Shown: positions 18,375-26,894 of the stretch, one piece after another | How positions within the stretch are numbered: the first letter of the stretch is position 1 | How the letters are laid out: each line of letters begins with the position of its first letter | Source: an uncultured Lachnospiraceae bacterium | GTDB lineage: Bacteria; Bacillota; Clostridia; Lachnospirales; Lachnospiraceae | Length of the DNA: 53,657 nt | Assembly (NCBI GenBank): GCA_947176065.1 | Contig: CAMWPB010000029.1 | Location: 1-53,657 of the forward strand | Direction of reading: 5' to 3' | The notes under the pieces: generated by a model | The model's input: the letters and a program-made list of their open reading frames with translations, nothing else | Databases searched by the model: none | Told to the model about the DNA's origin: nothing | Translations under genes and position numbers: made by a program

Positions 18375-19478
18375 ATGGAGCGCGCAGAGATTTCGTTACA
18401 GGAACAGGGAAAAACGAAAAAAGTATATTATGAATGGATTCGTCTGATCGCCTGCTTTTTTGTGATTTTCAATCATCTGAAGGGGTATGTTCTGTTTATG
18501 AACGCTTCCGGCATAAAGCAGGCATTTTATATGGTCATATCTGTCATTACCAAAATCAATGTGCCGTTGTTTTTTATGGTATCCGGCGCGCTTTTGTTGG
18601 ATAAGAAAGAGGATATTGTCACGGTATTAAGAAAGCGGATCAGCAGGATAGGTCTGGTTATCCTGCTTTTTGAGTTGGGCATTTATACGGAGTGCTGGCT
18701 GTATGCATCCGCACGGGGAAGAGATTATGAATTTACGGTGAAACGGTTCCTCTACGGGGTGTTTGAGAGGAGTCTGGATGAGACGGGAGTTTATTGGTAT
18801 CTGTATGCTTATCTGGGATTTTTGTTTCTGCTTCCACCCATGCAAAAACTTGCGAAGCAGATGAAGCAAAGTGATTTCTGTACGCTGTTTGCACTGCATT
18901 TTGTACTCTTATCTCTACTCCCCGTGTGTGATCTTTTGCTGCGGCGGTCAGGGTATGACGGTCTTTCAGTTACGGAGGAATTTTCCGTTCCGCTTGCTAC
19001 GACGGCGGCTCTTTTTTATCCGCTGACGGGCTACTATATTGACCGTAAAATAGATATCCGAAAGGTTTCCGGGAGAAGATGGGTGGGGATTTTTGCGGCG
19101 GCATTTGCGGGAATTGGCATATCCTGTCTTTGCGTGTACGCAAACGGCGCGGCGGGAGAAGCGTATCTTACTTTGTTTGATTATCTTCTTGCGGCGGTGG
19201 CATTTCTTTTGATAAAATATGTAGTGGCAGTCAGATTTCCTGCCTTGTCATTGGGAAGGACTGCTGAGACGGTCTGCTTTATGGGATCGCTTACTTTTGG
19301 AATCTATCTGTTGGATCATTATTTTAAACTGGTTTTATATAATGGTTTTGAAACGTTTGCGGAGCGGTTTCTGCCATCGCTTTTTGCATCCTTCGGCTGG
19401 TGTGCGGTCAGCATGTTTCTGGGCGGAAGTGTAACATGGATTTTAAAAAAGCTGCCGCTGTTTCGAAAAATCTTATGA
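18375..19478 (+). CDS. Acyltransferase family 3 membrane protein
   Basis: I place the start at ATG 18375 (367 residues) because the promoter's -10 box at 18342 puts transcription initiation near 18354, where another in-frame ATG lies. The protein has about ten membrane segments. The family motif opens it: YYEWIRLIACFFVIFNHLKG, with the conserved His34 in the first membrane helix. Acyltransferase-3 proteins O-acylate surface glycans, lipids or antibiotics at the membrane. Its stop overlaps the start region of the kinase gene (TGAATG), suggesting coupling. The substrate is unknown. Confidence 0.85.
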   Translation: MERAEISLQEQGKTKKVYYEWIRLIACFFVIFNHLKGYVLFMNASGIKQAFYMVISVITKINVPLFFMVSGALLLDKKEDIVTVLRKRISRIGLVILLFELGIYTECWLYASARGRDYEFTVKRFLYGVFERSLDETGVYWYLYAYLGFLFLLPPMQKLAKQMKQSDFCTLFALHFVLLSLLPVCDLLLRRSGYDGLSVTEEFSVPLATTAALFYPLTGYYIDRKIDIRKVSGRRWVGIFAAAFAGIGISCLCVYANGAAGEAYLTLFDYLLAAVAFLLIKYVVAVRFPALSLGRTAETVCFMGSLTFGIYLLDHYFKLVLYNGFETFAERFLPSLFASFGWCAVSMFLGGSVTWILKKLPLFRKIL

Positions 19479-20996
19479 ATGAATCATTGTAATCAGGGTA
19501 CGGTGAAGATGGAATACGAAGTAATCAAGACATTGAAGCAGAGTGAAAAAAGTACGGTTCAGTTGTTGAAGGAGAGCGGCGGGGAGAGACTTGTGATCCG
19601 AAAGACACTGCAGGGGCGGCATCAGGTTTACCAGACCTTGCAGGAATTGTCCCATCCCTGTATGCCGGCGGTATACGAGGTTTCGATTGACGGGGAGAAG
19701 ACTACCGTTATAGAGGAATTTATTGAGGGAAAGACGGCTGGCAGCATGGAACTGTCGGAAAAACAGTGCAGGGATATTGTGAGGGAGCTTTGCGGTGTGC
19801 TGGCATTTCTGCATGGGAAAGGGATTATTCACCGGGACATTAAACCTTCTAATATTCTTCTCACAGAGGATGGTCATATCAGGCTGATTGATTTTGACGC
19901 GGCCCGTATGCCGAGGAAGGATTCGGAACAGGATACAATACGGCTTGGAACTAGGGGATATGCGGCGCCGGAACAGTACGGCTTTGCGCAGACCGATGAG
20001 CGGACAGATATCTATGCGCTGGGCGTTACCATAAAACAGCTTCTGGGAGACAGGGCGGACAAGCCGGGTTACAGGAGAATCCTTTCCAAATGTACGAATT
20101 TAGACCCGGATAAGCGGTATCAGTCTGCCCGTCAGGTGGAAAGGGCCTTTTACGGTGTTTCTCACTGGCAGGCAGGTGTTTTGTGTGCGGCTGCGGTGGT
20201 TTTTGCTGCAGTTATTATGTGGAATTTTATATCGGAAAAAGCGGCAGTACAGGATGCGCCGATCTTGGAGAGCACGGATTTGATCGTGCTGCCTGCGCCA
20301 GATGCCCCTCACTGGGACGGGGAGACGGGCATCGGATTATGGGGACGGGTGTTCGAGTCGGGAGTCGGCGACGATGAAAGGTATGACTGGAGATTATACA
20401 GATGTGATACGGAGACACCTCCTGATATGGAGCGGAATGAATGGAGCAGCGAGGGGACGATGAGGGGGAATGTGGCGGACCGGACATTTTTTGATGTGAA
20501 TTTCACGGAGGAATTTGGGGAAAATGGATTTTATTACTTTGCCGTGCGTGCGTCCGGGGACGGCGTCACCTATGCGGACAGCCCCTATGTATTGTCTGAT
20601 GTATTTGCGTATACGGGAAAGGGTGCTCCAAGCCTGCCTGCGCCGGAGGGACTTTACTGGACTTCGCGGGAGACGGATGAACAGAGATTGTATTTCGCAT
20701 CCCTTTCCAACTGGGATGACTATGAGGATAAGGATATGTTCAATGCTTATGTTTACGATGAGGATGGCGAGTATGTTATGAACAACATTCTTTCCAAAGA
20801 GACTATGCTTGATATGGGGTGGCCAGGTGTAAAGATCAGGCAGGAGTTTGTGGGGGAACTGGGAAAGACATACCGTTTTGCCATACAGGTACTTTCCTCA
20901 CGGCCAAATGAATACAAATCCACCCCAGCCGTGGAACCCTGCCCGGAGGAGGCGTATTTAAGTCCGCCGCTTGTCGTTCCGAATTACCATGACTGA
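19479..20996 (+). CDS. Transmembrane Ser/Thr protein kinase with extracellular domain
   Basis: 505 residues from ATG 19479; ATG 19509 (MEYEVIKTL) is an alternative. The kinase domain (about 12-225) has the catalytic loop HRDIKPSN (118-125) and GTRGYAAPEQ (157-166). The usual DFG is DFD (138-140), and the N-terminal glycine-rich loop is absent (TLKQSEKSTVQLL). One membrane helix follows (about 231-251), then about 250 outside residues with two similar beta-rich modules that each begin with a Pro-Ala-Pro/Trp pattern (near 268 and 385), perhaps fibronectin-like. No PASTA repeats are present, so it is not PrkC. It shares an operon with the acyltransferase. Confidence 0.85.
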   Translation: MNHCNQGTVKMEYEVIKTLKQSEKSTVQLLKESGGERLVIRKTLQGRHQVYQTLQELSHPCMPAVYEVSIDGEKTTVIEEFIEGKTAGSMELSEKQCRDIVRELCGVLAFLHGKGIIHRDIKPSNILLTEDGHIRLIDFDAARMPRKDSEQDTIRLGTRGYAAPEQYGFAQTDERTDIYALGVTIKQLLGDRADKPGYRRILSKCTNLDPDKRYQSARQVERAFYGVSHWQAGVLCAAAVVFAAVIMWNFISEKAAVQDAPILESTDLIVLPAPDAPHWDGETGIGLWGRVFESGVGDDERYDWRLYRCDTETPPDMERNEWSSEGTMRGNVADRTFFDVNFTEEFGENGFYYFAVRASGDGVTYADSPYVLSDVFAYTGKGAPSLPAPEGLYWTSRETDEQRLYFASLSNWDDYEDKDMFNAYVYDEDGEYVMNNILSKETMLDMGWPGVKIRQEFVGELGKTYRFAIQVLSSRPNEYKSTPAVEPCPEEAYLSPPLVVPNYHD

Positions 20997-21038
20997 CGGT
21001 TAGGTATCCTGTATCAGAAGGTTTCCTTGAAAACACGA

Positions 21039-21067
21039 TTGTAATCTGGGCAAAGGCATATTATAAT
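21039..21067 (+). promoter_or_regulatory. Promoter for the PilZ-VanZ pair
   Basis: TTGTAA (21039-21044), 17-base spacer, TATAAT (21062-21067). GGTATCCT (21003-21010) and AGGATACC (21074-21081) form an inverted repeat flanking the promoter. Confidence 0.65.
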
Positions 21068-21105
21068 TTTAGAAGGATACCATAACAGAAGAGAGGTAGG
21101 GGAAC

Positions 21106-21447
21106 ATGGAAGAACGCAGGAAAAACAGACGGATGGAGCTGTCGGCGAAGCTTTTGATCAAGAGACTGGATGCGGGAGGAGAGAAAAAGGAAGTAGATAT
21201 CGATGTGATGGATGTGTCTAAAACAGGCATCGGTTTTGTGTGTGGCGAAACGTTGGAGATCGGTGCGGTTTACGAGACATCTCTGACGATCTGGACGAAG
21301 GAAGTGATCCACGCCTTTATTGAGATTGTGCGTATTGAAAAGAGAGAGGACAGCCTGTTTTCGTACGGCTCGATTTTTATCGGCATGTCAGAGCTTGAGG
21401 CCGGCAGAATCGAGATTTACAGCACCATAGAAACGATGGAAGGTTAG
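21106..21447 (+). CDS. PilZ domain c-di-GMP receptor
   Basis: A 113-residue single-domain PilZ protein with both ligand motifs: RKNRR (5-9) giving RxxxR, and DVSKTG (36-41) giving DxSxxG. These bind c-di-GMP in known PilZ proteins, so binding is likely. It starts after GAGAGGTAGGGG and has its own promoter, and it is 14 bases ahead of the VanZ gene. The diguanylate cyclase at 3326 is a possible source of its ligand. Output target is unknown; with no other domain, it probably acts by protein-protein contact. Confidence 0.9.
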   Translation: MEERRKNRRMELSAKLLIKRLDAGGEKKEVDIDVMDVSKTGIGFVCGETLEIGAVYETSLTIWTKEVIHAFIEIVRIEKREDSLFSYGSIFIGMSELEAGRIEIYSTIETMEG

Positions 21448-21461
21448 AGAGAAAAGGCGTC

Positions 21462-21956
21462 ATGAACAAAAACGGGAAGAATCGTATCCTTCTGGAACTC
21501 GGTGTGATAGCCATATCCTTTGCGGCGCTTTTACTGCTGTTGTATTTTGTGATGGTGGTGTCCTTTCAGAACGGCGAAGCCTCCATCGGTGTGACGATGC
21601 GGCTTGCGCAATATCTTGCAGGGCGGATTTTTGAACAGCCGACTGAGGAACAGATCAGAACTACGTCGTGGATCATACGCTATGGCGCACATCTGGGGCT
21701 TTTCTTTGTGGTGGGATTTGTGACCACCTTTGTGAGCATGGTGGTTTTCAGAAGATATTACAGAATACTCGGTGTGCTGGGAGCCGGTGCAGTCTGCTAC
21801 GTGCTTGCCTACTATACGGAGTATTATAAGCAATTCGTGGAGGGCAGGCACTTCCATCAGTCCGACGCGGCGCTCAACTGGTACGGGAGTGTGGCGGGCA
21901 TTTTCTGTATGGTTGGTTCCTATTTTCTAAGCAGGCTTCTTGTGAAGCTTTCCTGA
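21462..21956 (+). CDS. VanZ family membrane protein
   Basis: 164 residues with four hydrophobic segments (about 10-32, 68-90, 98-116, 136-158). VanZ-like features are VVSFQNGEAS near the start, and YYTEYYKQFVEGRHF with an acidic/aromatic cluster before the last helix. VanZ-type proteins are linked to teicoplanin resistance and surface changes, but most family members have no known role. It probably shares the PilZ transcript. Confidence 0.82.
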   Translation: MNKNGKNRILLELGVIAISFAALLLLLYFVMVVSFQNGEASIGVTMRLAQYLAGRIFEQPTEEQIRTTSWIIRYGAHLGLFFVVGFVTTFVSMVVFRRYYRILGVLGAGAVCYVLAYYTEYYKQFVEGRHFHQSDAALNWYGSVAGIFCMVGSYFLSRLLVKLS

Positions 21957-22062
21957 GTGTCTGTCTGTACAGGATAGCAGACCTGCAGAAACGGAAGGGA
22001 TAATCGGTCCGGCGCGGTTTTTTCCATATTCGAAAACAGGAGAAAGCCCGGCCGTAGCGACG

Positions 22063-23340
22063 TTAAGATTTGCACAGGCGCGCAAGATCCTCATAAAATC
22101 CGGGGTAGCTGATGTTGACCACATCGCTGCCCTTTATTTCTGTCTCGCCCCCGGCGGCCAGCGAAGCGATGGCGAAGCTCATGGCGATGCGGTGATCCAG
22201 ATGGGAATCCACCACCGTTCCGCGCAAAGGCTTTCCGCCATGAATGATCATACCGTCGTCGGTTCCCGTGATATCACAGCCCATGGCGCTTAAATACTGC
22301 ACCATTATGTCGATACGGTTGGACTCCTTGACTTTTAATTCGGCGGCGTCACGGATCACGGTAGTACCTTCCGCACAGGCAGCCATGATATTGATGACAG
22401 GCAGTTCGTCGATCAGTGTGGGAATGATGTCGCCTTCAATGGTGACACCGTGAAGCGGACTGTGCTTTACAAGCAGGTCGGCAGTCGGCTCCCCGTCATG
22501 TTTTTCGTTTAAAAGCGTTATATTAGCACCCATTTCCCGGGCAACTCTCAAAATACCGTCCCTGGTGGGGTTGATGCCCACGTTTTTAATCAGGATTTCG
22601 GAGCCGGGAACAATCAGTCCTGCGGCGATAAAGTAGGCGGCGGAGGAAATGTCTCCCGGCACATCAATCTGCCGGCCTTCCAGACGCGGTTCGGGAGCGA
22701 TGCGGGCGGTTTTTCCTTCTGCCTGCAGATCGGCCCCAAAATAATGAAGCATGATTTCCGTATGGTTGCGGCTCAAGTTTGGCTCCGTTACACGGGTTTC
22801 GCCGTCGGCGTAGAGTCCGGCCAGTAAAACGGCGGATTTCACCTGTGCGGAGGCTACCTTGGAGTGGTAGTGGATGCCGTGCAGGGGAGAGCCTGTGATG
22901 TGGAGCGGCGCACAGTCGTTGCCGTTCACACTGACTAATTTTGCACCCATCATGGAAAGGGGCTCCATAATCCGTTTCATGGGACGTTTCTGGATGGATG
23001 CGTCGCCTGTGAGGGTGCTCTCAAAGGTTTGTCCGGCCAGAATACCGCTGATCAGTCTGGTGGTAGTGCCGCTGTTTCCCATATCCAGAACGGAAGAGGG
23101 AGCCTGCAGGCCATGCAGTCCCTTGCCGCGAATCAGTATTTTCTCAGGGGTATTCTCAATTTCAATGCCCATTTTCCGAAAGGCGTCTATGGTGGAGAGG
23201 CAGTCCGCTCCCTGCAAAAAGTTGGAGACTTCCGTGAGACCTTCGGCCAAGGAGCCAAACATCACTGCACGATGGGAAATGGATTTGTCGCCGGGAATCG
23301 TCATTTCCCCTTTTAATGTGTTTACTTTCTGAAATTTCAT
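22063..23340 (-). CDS. aroA: 3-phosphoshikimate 1-carboxyvinyltransferase (EPSP synthase)
   Basis: The start is taken at 23340 (MKFQKVNTLKG, 425 residues), not the in-frame codon at 23391, because the family starts near this point. Motifs: PGDKSISHRAVMFGSLAEG near residues 16-34 (phosphate-binding Lys and Ser), GNSGTTTRL near 87-95, RPMKRIMEPL near 120, and SDVVNISYPGF near the end. It joins shikimate-3-phosphate and PEP in chorismate synthesis. It lies downstream of tyrA on the same strand, so it forms an aromatic amino acid operon with it. A hairpin-rich gap of 125 bases lies between. Confidence 0.96.
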   Translation of the reverse strand: MKFQKVNTLKGEMTIPGDKSISHRAVMFGSLAEGLTEVSNFLQGADCLSTIDAFRKMGIEIENTPEKILIRGKGLHGLQAPSSVLDMGNSGTTTRLISGILAGQTFESTLTGDASIQKRPMKRIMEPLSMMGAKLVSVNGNDCAPLHITGSPLHGIHYHSKVASAQVKSAVLLAGLYADGETRVTEPNLSRNHTEIMLHYFGADLQAEGKTARIAPEPRLEGRQIDVPGDISSAAYFIAAGLIVPGSEILIKNVGINPTRDGILRVAREMGANITLLNEKHDGEPTADLLVKHSPLHGVTIEGDIIPTLIDELPVINIMAACAEGTTVIRDAAELKVKESNRIDIMVQYLSAMGCDITGTDDGMIIHGGKPLRGTVVDSHLDHRIAMSFAIASLAAGGETEIKGSDVVNISYPGFYEDLARLCKS

Positions 23341-23370
23341 ACTGTGAACCTGTGCCTTTCTTTTATGCGG

Positions 23371-23394
23371 AGAATGCCGTGTTTCAGGCATTCT
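23371..23394 (-). other. Perfect 8-base hairpin upstream of aroA
   Basis: AGAATGCC (23371-23378) pairs with GGCATTCT (23387-23394), loop of 8. It adjoins the longer hairpin at 23398-23463 and lies in the tyrA-aroA leader. Confidence 0.7.
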
Positions 23395-23397
23395 CTT

Positions 23398-23463
23398 ACG
23401 CGAAATTTAGTACTTCTTAACGAAGCAGCCTTTGCTGCTGAGTTTTAGAAGTACTTTTCGCGT
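23398..23463 (-). repeat. Long inverted repeat between tyrA and aroA
   Basis: A nearly closed hairpin. ACGCGAAA (23398-23405) pairs with TTTCGCGT (23456-23463). AGTACTTCT (23409-23417) pairs with AGAAGTACT (23447-23455), and the inner AGCAGC (23424-23429) pairs with GCTGCT (23434-23439). There is a 3-base bulge and an internal loop. It starts two bases after the tyrA stop. It lacks a U-run in the gene direction, so it is not a standard terminator; a processing, stability or repeat-family element is possible. Confidence 0.75.
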
Positions 23464-23465
23464 TG

Positions 23466-24563
23466 TTAACGGGTATGAATTTTGTAGCCGTGCTCCGTCA
23501 TAATCTCCTCTGCCCTGGCGAGCGTATCCTGGCTGTAAAACTCGATGCGCAACGCCCCTTCCGCAAGCTCCCTGTTGTGGTTGATGCCGATGTTTTTGAT
23601 ACTTACGTCGTGCATGGCAAGGAGGGAGGCGATGGCGGCAATGGAGCCGGGTTTATCCGCAATGTCTATGGTAAACACATATTCCGCCTTGATGGGGCCG
23701 CTTGGCGCGCTGATGAAGGATTCCCGGTAGTTTCTCGCCGTTTCAAAGAAGCTGTAGAGACTGTCCGCTTCATGACCGTCTATATAGTCTGCAATTCCTC
23801 CCAGATACTGCATATATGTACGGAGCAGCTTTGAAATGTTTTCTGCATTGGTCAGACAGATCTGCTGCCACATTTCGGGGGAGGAGGAGGCGATTCGCGT
23901 GATATCTTTGAAACCGCCCGCGGCGATCATTTTCATAACGCCGTCCTCGGAGTCACTGCTCTTAACCAGATTTACCAGAGACGCGGCAACCACATGGGGC
24001 AGGTGGGAGATGGCCGCGGTCACATAATCGTGTTCCCCGTATGACAAAACCAGCGGGATTGCACCTATGGTTTCTACAAGTTTCCTGTAGGCATCCACTT
24101 TTTCGGAAGGGACTTCATCGGAAGGCGTAAGAATATAGTAGGCGTTCTCCAGAAGGGAGGCTTTGGCGTTCTGATAGCCGAAACGCTCGGAGCCCGCCAT
24201 AGGGTGTCCGCCAATAAACTGTGATTGTAGATGTAACTCTTCGATCTGCCTGTGAATCCCTGTTTTGACGCTTCCCACATCGGTGAGAATGGTATCGGGG
24301 GAGAGAAGGCTTTTCAGCGTGAGCAGATTTTCGGCGTTATGGGAAACCGGCGCACACAAAAAAATATAATCACAGCCCCGGAATGCGTCGTTGATGTCGG
24401 GACAGATCTGGTCAATCACCTTCTCCTTTTTTGCCAGTTCCAGAGAGGCGGCATTGATATCATATGCAATCAGCTTTGTGTCGGGCAGACGGAGTCGGAG
24501 GGCCTTGGCAATGGAACCGCCGATCAGGCCGAGCCCGATAAAGCCGCAGGTGAGAGCACTCAT
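23466..24563 (-). CDS. tyrA: Prephenate dehydrogenase with C-terminal ACT domain
   Basis: The start is placed at 24563 (MSALTCGFIGLGLIGGSIAK, 365 residues) with AAAGGT upstream; the in-frame extension to 24638 is not needed. Residues 6-15 carry the NAD-binding GLGLIGGS. The dehydrogenase core contains FIGGHPMAGSERFGY near 116-130. The last 75 residues form an ACT domain (YVFTIDIADKPGSIAAIASL), which usually senses tyrosine. The enzyme oxidatively decarboxylates prephenate to 4-hydroxyphenylpyruvate. It precedes aroA in the same direction. No chorismate mutase domain is present. Confidence 0.95.
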   Translation of the reverse strand: MSALTCGFIGLGLIGGSIAKALRLRLPDTKLIAYDINAASLELAKKEKVIDQICPDINDAFRGCDYIFLCAPVSHNAENLLTLKSLLSPDTILTDVGSVKTGIHRQIEELHLQSQFIGGHPMAGSERFGYQNAKASLLENAYYILTPSDEVPSEKVDAYRKLVETIGAIPLVLSYGEHDYVTAAISHLPHVVAASLVNLVKSSDSEDGVMKMIAAGGFKDITRIASSSPEMWQQICLTNAENISKLLRTYMQYLGGIADYIDGHEADSLYSFFETARNYRESFISAPSGPIKAEYVFTIDIADKPGSIAAIASLLAMHDVSIKNIGINHNRELAEGALRIEFYSQDTLARAEEIMTEHGYKIHTR

Positions 24564-24732
24564 AAAATCATTACCTTTCGTGGTTTTTAAACTGTTATTT
24601 CCGATTTTTAAGATATCATAAAACGGGAGGGAAAGCAAGGAGAGAGGGGAGGAGAGAAATTTAAAATTATTTTACAATTTAGAAACATTTTTGAGATATA
24701 CTTTTTTATGATTAAAAAAGGAGTGGGTAAGC

Positions 24733-25386
24733 TTGGCTGAAATACTAATTGTGGAGGATGAGATTTCCATTAACGAATTGATACGCAGAAATCTGAGCCT
24801 TACAGGACATCACTGCACACAGGCCTTCGATGGACGATCTGCGGCTGCATTGTTGGAAAACGGAAGTTTTGATTTGATTGTGCTGGATATCATGCTGCCC
24901 GGACTGGACGGCTATCAGGTGTTTGAAAGAGCTTCTGGCGTACCGACCATTTTTCTGACGGCGAAAAGTGAATTGACTGATAAGCTGAAAGGTCTGGCCA
25001 TGGGAGCGGACGATTATCTGACAAAGCCCTTTCAAATGCTGGAACTGGCAGCAAGAGTGGAAGCAGTACTGCGGCGGACAAAAAAAGTTGAGTCAGAATT
25101 TATCATGGGTGACTTGAAATGTGATTTTGACAGACATCAGATTTTCCTGAATGGAACCTGTGTTGAATGTACCCCTAAGGAATATGAGCTGTTGGAAGTA
25201 CTGGTCAGAAATCGTAATATTGCGCTTTCCAGAGAAAAGCTGTTGGACATGGTATGGGGATATGATTTTGACGGTGGTACGCGAACCGTAGATGTTCATA
25301 TACAGAGACTGCGCCATAAACTGCATCTGGAAAATCATATCAGGACAGTATATAAACTGGGATACCGATTGGAGGTTCATGAATGA
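24733..25386 (+). CDS. OmpR/PhoB-family response regulator
   Basis: Starts at TTG 24733 with AAGGAG 9 bases upstream. The 217-residue protein has a receiver domain with acidic pair E9-D10 region, phospho-acceptor D52 in VLDIMLPG, T76 and K98 (LTKPF), then a winged-helix DNA-binding domain (about 125-217) with LDMVWGYDFDGGTRTVDVHI and VYKLGYRLE. It overlaps the sensor kinase start by 4 bases (ATGA). The secreted protein gene at 26895 is a likely target or partner by position. TTG initiation may keep expression low. Confidence 0.94.
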   Translation: MAEILIVEDEISINELIRRNLSLTGHHCTQAFDGRSAAALLENGSFDLIVLDIMLPGLDGYQVFERASGVPTIFLTAKSELTDKLKGLAMGADDYLTKPFQMLELAARVEAVLRRTKKVESEFIMGDLKCDFDRHQIFLNGTCVECTPKEYELLEVLVRNRNIALSREKLLDMVWGYDFDGGTRTVDVHIQRLRHKLHLENHIRTVYKLGYRLEVHE

Positions 25387-26789
25387 AAAAAAAGATTTTT
25401 TTTGTTGCGCTGGTCCTCTTTATCGTTTTTCTTAATTCGATGATTCTGATTGTTTCCATTGTTATCCTGAAGGATAAACTTTCCGTTGTCCGCGACAAAT
25501 GTCTGGCGGAGCATTATGTGATCGCATCATCTTTGCTTGGAGATATGCAGGCGTTAGAGCAGCGGGGAAATAATGTAGAAAAAAATATAGATAATCTGAT
25601 GCGCTTGTATTCCAGATATCTACAGGGAAAAGGAAACGGATTGGCAGTGGCCTTTTCGGGAAAATGGATATACAAAAGTCCTGCGTTTGCATCGGAAGAA
25701 AATATGATTTTACCACCGGATACCGGATATCGTCAGGAACGGCTTGTTTATATGAAAAACGGAGATCATCCTGTCATCTGTGTTTATGGCAGTTTTCCGG
25801 CTCCATGGCAGGATTACGGGCTTTTGTATATGGGAAACCTGAGCGAGATTGTCCGGTCGTGGCGTCAGACGAAAAATATTCTTTTTCTTACAGGTGCTGT
25901 GGTGGTTCTTATCATGTCATTTTTTCTCTTTCAGTTTCTGAATATTATTTTTCATCCGTTAAGGCAGATTTCCAGTACCTCTGCGAAGATTGCAAATGGA
26001 AATTATGGCAGTAGGATTCCAGTTCATGGAAAGGATGAAATATCCAGTGTAGCGTACAATTTTAACCTGATGGCCGGGCAGATAGAAAGTCAGATTCAGC
26101 AGCTTGAAACAGCGGCGGAGCAGAAACAGCAGTTTATTGACAATTTTTCCCATGAATTGCGGATTCCGCTGACAGCTATTTACGGTTATGCGGAATATAT
26201 CCAGAAAGCGCTTATCTCAGAGGAAGAACGTTATGAATGCACGCAGTTTATCATGTCGGAGTGCAGCAGACTTCAGAATATGGCTTATCAGCTTCTTGAT
26301 ATGGCATTACTTGGCAGCAAAGATGAAAGGAAAGACAGCAATTGTTTTGTGAAAGAGCTTTTTTTGCAGTCCGAGAAAGCTATGTATATGCGTGCAATGA
26401 AAAAGAACGTCAGACTGGTCTATACTTTGTCTCAAAATTATATTATCAGGGGAAATATGGAACAGCTTTTGATACTGACGAATAACCTGATCGATAATGC
26501 AATCAAGGCAAGCGGCCCGGAAGACGAGGTTAGCATTTCGGCTTATTCGGAGGAAGCTGAGATTGTAGTGGAAGTAACAGATCATGGGATTGGCATGGAG
26601 AAGGATCAGATAGCTCATATAAAAGAGGCTTTTTACCGCGTTGATAAGGCGCGCAGCCGTGCGGCTGGCGGAGCGGGGCTTGGGCTTGCCATTTGTGAGA
26701 GAATTATAAAGATGCATCATGCGGATATGTTGTTTATCTCTGAACCGGGAGCAGGGACGACAGTGAAACTGCTATTTCCGGCACGATAA
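25383..26789 (+). CDS. Membrane sensor histidine kinase
   Basis: 468 residues. Two membrane helices (about 5-29 and 165-189) flank an extracellular sensor of about 135 residues; a HAMP linker follows (190-243). The dimerisation box NFSHELRIPLTAIYGY places the phospho-accepting His at 257. ATPase boxes: N (NLIDNAIKAS, N372), G1 (DHGIG, 400-404) and G2 (GGAGLGLAI, 429-437). It forms a two-component system with the overlapping upstream regulator. The sensor domain is not one I can name, so the signal is unknown. Confidence 0.94.
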   Translation: MKKKIFFVALVLFIVFLNSMILIVSIVILKDKLSVVRDKCLAEHYVIASSLLGDMQALEQRGNNVEKNIDNLMRLYSRYLQGKGNGLAVAFSGKWIYKSPAFASEENMILPPDTGYRQERLVYMKNGDHPVICVYGSFPAPWQDYGLLYMGNLSEIVRSWRQTKNILFLTGAVVVLIMSFFLFQFLNIIFHPLRQISSTSAKIANGNYGSRIPVHGKDEISSVAYNFNLMAGQIESQIQQLETAAEQKQQFIDNFSHELRIPLTAIYGYAEYIQKALISEEERYECTQFIMSECSRLQNMAYQLLDMALLGSKDERKDSNCFVKELFLQSEKAMYMRAMKKNVRLVYTLSQNYIIRGNMEQLLILTNNLIDNAIKASGPEDEVSISAYSEEAEIVVEVTDHGIGMEKDQIAHIKEAFYRVDKARSRAAGGAGLGLAICERIIKMHHADMLFISEPGAGTTVKLLFPAR

Positions 26790-26894
26790 AAGAATCAGAT
26801 TTTACAAGTTCATAATAACTTTGATATTTTTCTGATACAGGGAGGTTTTATAGTGTAACTGTCAACACAAACATAAACAGAAAGGAGTTTCACT

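Noticed and set aside
19479..20996. PrkC/Stk1-type kinase identity
   Set aside because: There are no PASTA repeats, and the active-site motifs differ.
23398..23463. Rho-independent terminator for tyrA
   Set aside because: No U-run follows the stem on the minus strand, and aroA lies in the same direction just after it.
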